DNA of 64,000 bases. Origin: Sporobacter termitidis DSM 10068 (GTDB taxonomy: Bacteria; Bacillota; Clostridia; Oscillospirales; Oscillospiraceae). Below, piece by piece: positions 60,457-64,000 of the stretch (positions are counted from its first letter, which is position 1; every line of letters starts with the position of its first letter). Made by a program: the position numbers and the translations under genes. Below the pieces are notes generated by a model, which searched no databases, was not told where the DNA came from, and worked only from the letters and a program-made list of their open reading frames with translations. The DNA lies in the NCBI RefSeq assembly GCF_900130065.1, contig NZ_FQXV01000012.1, positions 1 to 64,000 on the forward strand. Direction: 5' to 3'.

Positions 60457-60648
60457 ATGCATCTTCTGGACTACATCGTCCTGTCGGTTATTTTCGTATG
60501 GCTAATTGCTGCAATATGTTATATAATAAGGCAAAAGAAGGCAGGCCGGAGCACCTGCGGGGGCGACTGCGCCGGCTGCCAAAAACGCTGTGCTCAAGCT
60601 GGAGTGAAGCAGAATGAAAATTCTCGAAGCGGCGGAAAATTATCTTGA
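60457..60648 (+). CDS. FeoB-associated Cys-rich membrane protein
   Basis: 63 aa. One N-terminal span (LLDYIVLSVIFVWLIAAICYII) then a Cys cluster STCGGDCAGCQKRC. This matches the small FeoB-associated Cys-rich family found behind feoB in many Firmicutes; the function is unknown, perhaps iron handling at the pore. GGAGGTACCC precedes the ATG. Its last 35 bases overlap the DtxR-type gene. Confidence 0.85.
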   Translation: MHLLDYIVLSVIFVWLIAAICYIIRQKKAGRSTCGGDCAGCQKRCAQAGVKQNENSRSGGKLS

Positions 60649-60991
60649 AATCATCCTGATCGAGCAGGAAAAGCTGGGCCACGTGCGCTCTATCGACATC
60701 TGCAACGCGATGAATTACTCAAAGCCCACCATCAGCGTCATGATGAAGCAGCTGCGCGAAAACGGCTATATCGACATGGACCGGGACGGCTACATCACGC
60801 TGACCGACAAGGGCAGCGAAATCGCCCTGAAAATTTACGAGCGCCACGAGCTCCTGGCCAAAATGCTGATCTCCCTCGGCGTCGACGAGGAGACGGCCTA
60901 TCACGACGCCTGCAAAATTGAACACGACATCAGCGAAGTCACCTTCGACATGCTGAAGGCCCATTATTACAAGGTTATTTTGAACAAATAA
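60614..60991 (+). CDS. DtxR/MntR-family metal-dependent regulator
   Basis: 125 aa: N-terminal winged helix (AAENYLEIILIEQEKLGHVRSIDICNAMNYSKPTISVMMKQL) and the metal-binding dimerisation domain (ERHELLAKMLISLGVDEETAYHDACKIEHDIS). The HE, Cys/E and EH residues that usually bind Mn/Fe are present. There is no SH3 domain, as in MntR. Position behind feoB and the AGTTAG-N6-CTAACT sites suggest it is the iron-responsive repressor of feo. Confidence 0.9.
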   Translation: MKILEAAENYLEIILIEQEKLGHVRSIDICNAMNYSKPTISVMMKQLRENGYIDMDRDGYITLTDKGSEIALKIYERHELLAKMLISLGVDEETAYHDACKIEHDISEVTFDMLKAHYYKVILNK

Positions 60992-61064
60992 TCAATGCGG
61001 CGCAAAGCTATATATTCGGCGTTCCGGTGCAAACTATAGGCATCAGGAAAAAAGGAGCATTGGA

Positions 61065-61310
61065 ATGAACCGAGACAAATTGATCGCCCAAGTCAAGAAC
61101 GAATACGCCCGCCTCTCCCAGACGGAGACCCAGCAGCATTTCGGCCAGACGACCACCGGCCTCAACGCCGAAGCCTATTACGGCAACCTCCTGAACCTGG
61201 TCGAACGGGAGATATCCGCCGGCACGTTCGACGGCTTTCACTCCGGGCAGGAAATCGTCGACGCCGTGGCAAACGACAAGAACAAATGGCTGTCACAGTG
61301 GAAACAGTAG
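61065..61310 (+). CDS. Small conserved-looking hypothetical protein
   Basis: 81 aa; not recognised. AAAAAAGGAGCATTGGA upstream supports translation. It is soluble and helical, with LNAEAYYGNLLNLVEREISAG central and a C-terminus WLSQWKQ. It is followed by a terminator, so it is a single-gene unit. Confidence 0.6.
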   Translation: MNRDKLIAQVKNEYARLSQTETQQHFGQTTTGLNAEAYYGNLLNLVEREISAGTFDGFHSGQEIVDAVANDKNKWLSQWKQ

Positions 61311-61348
61311 CCCCCTGCCGCGCGGGCGGGACAGGCACAGTTCCCGGA

Positions 61349-61378
61349 AGCTTCCGCCAACGGCGGGGGCTTTTTTTT
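61349..61378 (+). terminator. Terminator after the 81-aa gene
   Basis: AGCTTCCGCC pairs with GGCGGGGGCT using two G-U pairs, followed by eight Ts. Confidence 0.8.
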
Positions 61379-61403
61379 ATTGGCGGGACAACGCCGCGCC
61401 GTT

Positions 61404-61432
61404 GTAACACCTTGTCACAGAAAAGCTATAAT
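61404..61432 (+). promoter_or_regulatory. Promoter of glycosyltransferase paralogue 1
   Basis: GTAACA (61404-61409), 17-bp spacer, TATAAT (61427-61432). The whole block GTAACACCTTG and AAAAGCTATAAT is repeated before paralogue 2, as is the downstream ACAAGTAAATAAGGGG leader. Confidence 0.7.
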
Positions 61433-61467
61433 GATGGCAGACAAGTAAATAAGGGGGGATAAATGTA

Positions 61468-62370
61468 ATGACTCCGCCATTCGTCAGCTACACCACTTTT
61501 AACCGGCTGGGGCTGACGGCGAGAAACTTAAATTCACTTTTAAGTAATACGACGGATGATTTTGAACTGCATATTATCGACAATAACTCCCAGGATGGTA
61601 CATGGGACTATGTTCAAACTCTGACCGACAGCAGAATCAAATCCAAAACGCGGTTCGAGATAAATTTCGGCCCCATCTATTCTGTTAACTTTAATCTGGC
61701 GCGCCGCCGCCCCGATCAATATTTCATCGTCATCGAAGGCGACGTCCACCAATACGCCCCGGACTGGATCAGCCGGTTTATGCGGGTCTTTGAAGCGTTT
61801 CCGGAGGTCGGGCTCCTCGGCATGTCGAGGCCCTCTCCGTATCCGCCGTTCCTGCCTGAAGTCTCACTGCAGGAGAGGAACGGCGTCAACTATCTGCAGC
61901 TGGCGCGCACGGAGGTCAACGGTACCCTCGATTTCATTCCCGGGCAATGCCAGATGCTCCGGCCGGAGCTGATCAGCATGCTCGGCTACTGGTGCGAGGA
62001 ATGCGGCTACGGCGACGCGGAGCTGTCTCTCAGAACCAATAATTATACGCCCTATAAAGCCGGCTTCGTCATCGATGTGCCCACCGACATGGAGCAGTCC
62101 GTCCCGTGCGAGGGCTGCCAGGCGTCGCCGTGGTGCAGGTTTGACAAGGTCAGCTACAAATGCCAGGACGTCTGGGCCAGCAAGCACAAAAACGAAGGCT
62201 TTGTCGCCGCCAACGGCTGGAAATACAACGCGTACTTCAACGAGCTCAGCCAGGGCCTCAGGACGGCTTACTGCGCCAGCATCCACGATCCCGCGTCCAT
62301 CAGCACCCATCTTTATCATATGGACTGGGCCCTGGAGAATTTCGCCTACTATATCATCAACGCCAACTGA
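61468..62370 (+). CDS. Glycosyltransferase family 2-like protein, paralogue 1
   Basis: 300 aa, one GT-A domain. HIIDNNSQDGTWDYVQ is the nucleotide-binding strand of family 2 enzymes, IEGDVHQYAPDWI the DxD-like metal site (E90-G91-D92), and CGYGDAELSLRTNN the ED-type acceptor segment. A Cys-rich stretch CEGCQASPWCRF plus WCEEC and YKCQ could bind zinc; this is not a usual family 2 feature. No membrane span or signal, so cytoplasmic. GGGGGGATAAATGTA precedes the ATG. Acceptor unknown. Confidence 0.75.
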   Translation: MTPPFVSYTTFNRLGLTARNLNSLLSNTTDDFELHIIDNNSQDGTWDYVQTLTDSRIKSKTRFEINFGPIYSVNFNLARRRPDQYFIVIEGDVHQYAPDWISRFMRVFEAFPEVGLLGMSRPSPYPPFLPEVSLQERNGVNYLQLARTEVNGTLDFIPGQCQMLRPELISMLGYWCEECGYGDAELSLRTNNYTPYKAGFVIDVPTDMEQSVPCEGCQASPWCRFDKVSYKCQDVWASKHKNEGFVAANGWKYNAYFNELSQGLRTAYCASIHDPASISTHLYHMDWALENFAYYIINAN

Positions 62371-62435
62371 TATAAAATAAAGCGGCGTGCCGCCGCGCGT
62401 TAAAATAAAACATATTGTGGCACACCCGTTTAGGA

Positions 62436-62474
62436 AAGGCCTGGTATACGCCCGCGCGTATAAACCGGGCCTTT
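62436..62474 (+). terminator. Imperfect hairpin between the glycosyltransferase paralogues
   Basis: AAAGGCCTGGTATACGC pairs imperfectly with GCGTATAAACCGGGCCTTT, a stem of about 17 bp with a short loop, but only a short T run follows. Confidence 0.45.
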
Positions 62475-62500
62475 CGGCAGCCAAACGGTGCGCGGCCGCA

Positions 62501-62529
62501 GTAACACCTTGCCATATAAAAGCTATAAT
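62501..62529 (+). promoter_or_regulatory. Promoter of glycosyltransferase paralogue 2
   Basis: GTAACA (62501-62506), 17-bp spacer, TATAAT (62524-62529), duplicating the promoter of paralogue 1. Confidence 0.7.
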
Positions 62530-62566
62530 ATGATACAGACAAGTAAATAAGGGGAGGATAAGTGCA

Positions 62567-63469
62567 ATGACTCCGCCATTTATCAGCTATACCACCTTTC
62601 ACAGACTCGGGCTGACGGCCCGGAACCTGAACGCTCTGTTAAGAGATACGACGGACGATTTTGAAATGCATATTATCGACAATAATTCGCAGGACGGAAC
62701 CTGGGAATATGTCCAAAGCCTGACCGACAGCCGGATTAAATCGAAAACGCGGTTCAATGCGAATTATGGCCCTATTTATCCTCTGAATTACAATCTGTCC
62801 CGCCGCCGGCCCGATCAGTATTTCATCGTCGTCGAAAGCGACCTGCATCTCTACGTCCCGGACTGGATCAGCCGGTTTATGAAGGTCTTCGACACATTTC
62901 CCGAGGTCGGCCTTCTCGGCATGGCCAGGACCACCCCGTACCCGCCGTATCTGCCCGAGGTCACGCTCCAGGAACGGAACGGCGTCAATTACCTGCAGCT
63001 GGCGCGCACGTCGATCGGCAGCAGCATGGATTTCGTCCCCGGGCAATGCCAGATGCTCCGGCCGGAGCTGATCAGCCTGCTTGGCTACTGGTGCGAGGAA
63101 TGCGGCTACGGCGACGCCGAGCTGTCCCTCAGGACCAATAATTATACGCCGTACAAAGCGGGCTTTGTCCTCGATATTCCCACCGATATGCTGCAGTCGT
63201 CCCCCTGCGAGACCTGCGAGGCCACGCCGTGGTGCAGATTTGACAAAGTCAGCTCCAGATGCTACGACCTGTGGGTCAGCAAGCACAAAAACGAGGCCTT
63301 CGTCCGCGCCAACGGCTGGAAATATAACGCGTATTTCAATGAGCTCAACCAGGGCCTCAGGACGGTTTACTGCGCCAGCGTCCACGACCCCGCGTCCTGC
63401 GCCACGCATCTTTACCACGCGGACTGGGCCCAGGAGAATTTCAACTTCTACGTCAACAACGCCAATTAG
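62567..63469 (+). CDS. Glycosyltransferase family 2-like protein, paralogue 2
   Basis: 300 aa, aligning with paralogue 1 from end to end without gaps; by hand count 96 of the first 120 residues are identical. The metal-site region reads VESDLHLYVPDWI instead of IEGDVHQYAPDWI. All Cys positions of the Cys-rich stretch (CETCEATPWCRF, SSRCYD, WCEEC) are kept, which supports a structural metal. It has its own promoter and GGGGAGGATAAGTGCA ribosome binding site. A recent tandem duplication. Confidence 0.75.
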   Translation: MTPPFISYTTFHRLGLTARNLNALLRDTTDDFEMHIIDNNSQDGTWEYVQSLTDSRIKSKTRFNANYGPIYPLNYNLSRRRPDQYFIVVESDLHLYVPDWISRFMKVFDTFPEVGLLGMARTTPYPPYLPEVTLQERNGVNYLQLARTSIGSSMDFVPGQCQMLRPELISLLGYWCEECGYGDAELSLRTNNYTPYKAGFVLDIPTDMLQSSPCETCEATPWCRFDKVSSRCYDLWVSKHKNEAFVRANGWKYNAYFNELNQGLRTVYCASVHDPASCATHLYHADWAQENFNFYVNNAN

Positions 63470-63530
63470 CATAGAGCATAAACGCCGCCTCAAACGGGGC
63501 CGCGCCGTTCCGGGCCGTAAAACGGCCGGG

Positions 63531-63570
63531 AAAATTCAAAACCGGGGATAGCCCCGGTTTTGAATTTTTT
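63531..63570. terminator. Bidirectional terminator after glycosyltransferase paralogue 2
   Basis: AAAATTCAAAACCGGGG-ATAG-CCCCGGTTTTGAATTTT, a perfect 17-bp stem followed by TT. It serves the convergent 73-aa gene as well. Confidence 0.9.
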
Positions 63571-63579
63571 CTTCTTTCG

Positions 63580-63801
63580 TCAGTCCATCCGGGGCCGGGC
63601 GCCGGCGCTCTCCGGCACCGGCGGGGGCACGAGCCCCTGTACCGGCGGCTCCTCCATCGAATCGAAGCACGTCTCCTCCGCCGTCTGCAGCATTTTCACC
63701 AGCGTCAGCTTCGCGCTGCCGTAATTCTGCTTTTCGATCTCTCCGATCGCGTCCAGAACGCCGTTGAACAACACCCTGTAAACCGCCTCGTGGTCTACCA
63801 T
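63580..63801 (-). CDS. Small hypothetical protein
   Basis: 73 aa; not recognised. The start at 63801 is chosen for GGAGGTTTTAGA upstream; the frame is open further but without a better start. The helical N-terminal half (AVYRVLFNGVLDAIGEIEKQ) and a Pro-rich tail (PPVQGLVPPPVPES) are the only features. Such short proteins with YRVLFNAITDA-like helices are frequent in Clostridia phage or housekeeping contexts; no function is proposed. Confidence 0.6.
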   Translation of the reverse strand: MVDHEAVYRVLFNGVLDAIGEIEKQNYGSAKLTLVKMLQTAEETCFDSMEEPPVQGLVPPPVPESAGARPRMD

Positions 63802-63935
63802 TCTAAAACCTCCATACGTCTTTCTCAATGAAGGTCTGCCCGAGAGGCCGCGCCTTTTACTGCCGGAACTTCTCATTCCCTCTACCGCTTAACTTTCGCG
63901 GCCTCCCGGGGCATCCCCCATCGAGAAATAACAAA

Positions 63936-64000
63936 CGCGGTGCAAGGATAACACCCTACACCGCGAAACATGCGCAACACAATATTACAACACCTTGCCA
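63936..64000 (+). promoter_or_regulatory. Inverted repeat and start of a third copy of the glycosyltransferase promoter block
   Basis: CGCGGTG (63936-63942) and CACCGCG (63959-63965) form 7-bp arms. At 63987-64000 ACAACACCTTGCCA repeats the GTAACACCTTGCCA block that begins the promoter of paralogue 2. The window ends before the -10 box, so a third paralogue just beyond is a prediction. Confidence 0.4.

Overview
The window looks like chromosomal DNA of a GC-rich, strictly anaerobic, Gram-positive Clostridia member. An Oscillospirales-type (Ruminococcaceae/Oscillospiraceae) genome is my inference. The support is an energy-converting [NiFe] hydrogenase with its maturation set, a glycyl radical enzyme, a flavin-based electron-export locus, lipoproteins with Ser/Pro-rich linkers after the lipobox, strong AGGAGG-type ribosome binding sites, and intergenic hairpin repeats. 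I saw no rRNA, tRNA, CRISPR, prophage or transposase.

Layout. 1-7.9 kb (minus strand): a catabolic operon for what is probably a sugar acid or a methylated derivative. It holds a PanB-like aldolase, a galactonate-dehydratase-type enolase, a uroporphyrinogen-decarboxylase-type protein and a complete Opp/Dpp ABC importer. A divergent IclR regulator (8.2 kb) shares a palindromic promoter region with it. 9.4-14.2 kb: a second sugar importer of the ribose/xylose type with two permeases. 14.3-17.7 kb: RelBE-type toxin-antitoxin, VanY-like carboxypeptidase, NudC and a Crp-family regulator. 17.9-24.9 kb: an extracellular electron transfer (FLEET-type) locus with ApbE, type II NADH dehydrogenase with a DoxX-like tail, polyprenyl synthase, UbiA prenyltransferase, a NusG-II protein, a Gx-transporter-like protein and an unusual lipoprotein. 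25-30 kb: GPP34/MerR pair, acyl-ACP thioesterase, a glycosyltransferase-like protein, and an unknown membrane zinc-ribbon protein set between two copies of a multi-hairpin repeat.

30.3-41 kb (minus strand): echABCDEF followed by hypA-B-F-C-D-E, one compact operon for an H2-evolving, ion-translocating group 4 hydrogenase. 41.4-47.7 kb: a glycyl radical enzyme with its activase and a co-directional orphan binding protein, facing a PucR-type regulator; the glycyl radical enzyme has an atypical catalytic loop. 47.8-51.4 kb: LarE, TcdA, an XdhC-family protein and serine acetyltransferase. 51.5-57 kb (minus strand): an EAL-CBS-GGDEF protein and a TetR-regulated MacB/FtsX-type exporter. 57.3-61 kb: feoA-feoB, a tandem 168-bp repeat block, a FeoB-associated Cys-rich protein and a DtxR-family regulator. 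Probable operators are shared between feo and the TetR operon. 61-64 kb: a tandem pair of family 2-like glycosyltransferase paralogues, each with its own copy of the same promoter; a third promoter-like copy runs off the window edge.

As a whole the region couples substrate capture to several routes for disposing of electrons: H2 through Ech, and extracellular acceptors through Ndh2/demethylmenaquinone. The least explained parts are the glycyl radical enzyme cluster, the lipoprotein of the electron-export locus, the UROD-enolase-PanB combination and the repeat families. Protein functions are from motif recognition by eye; no database search was run.
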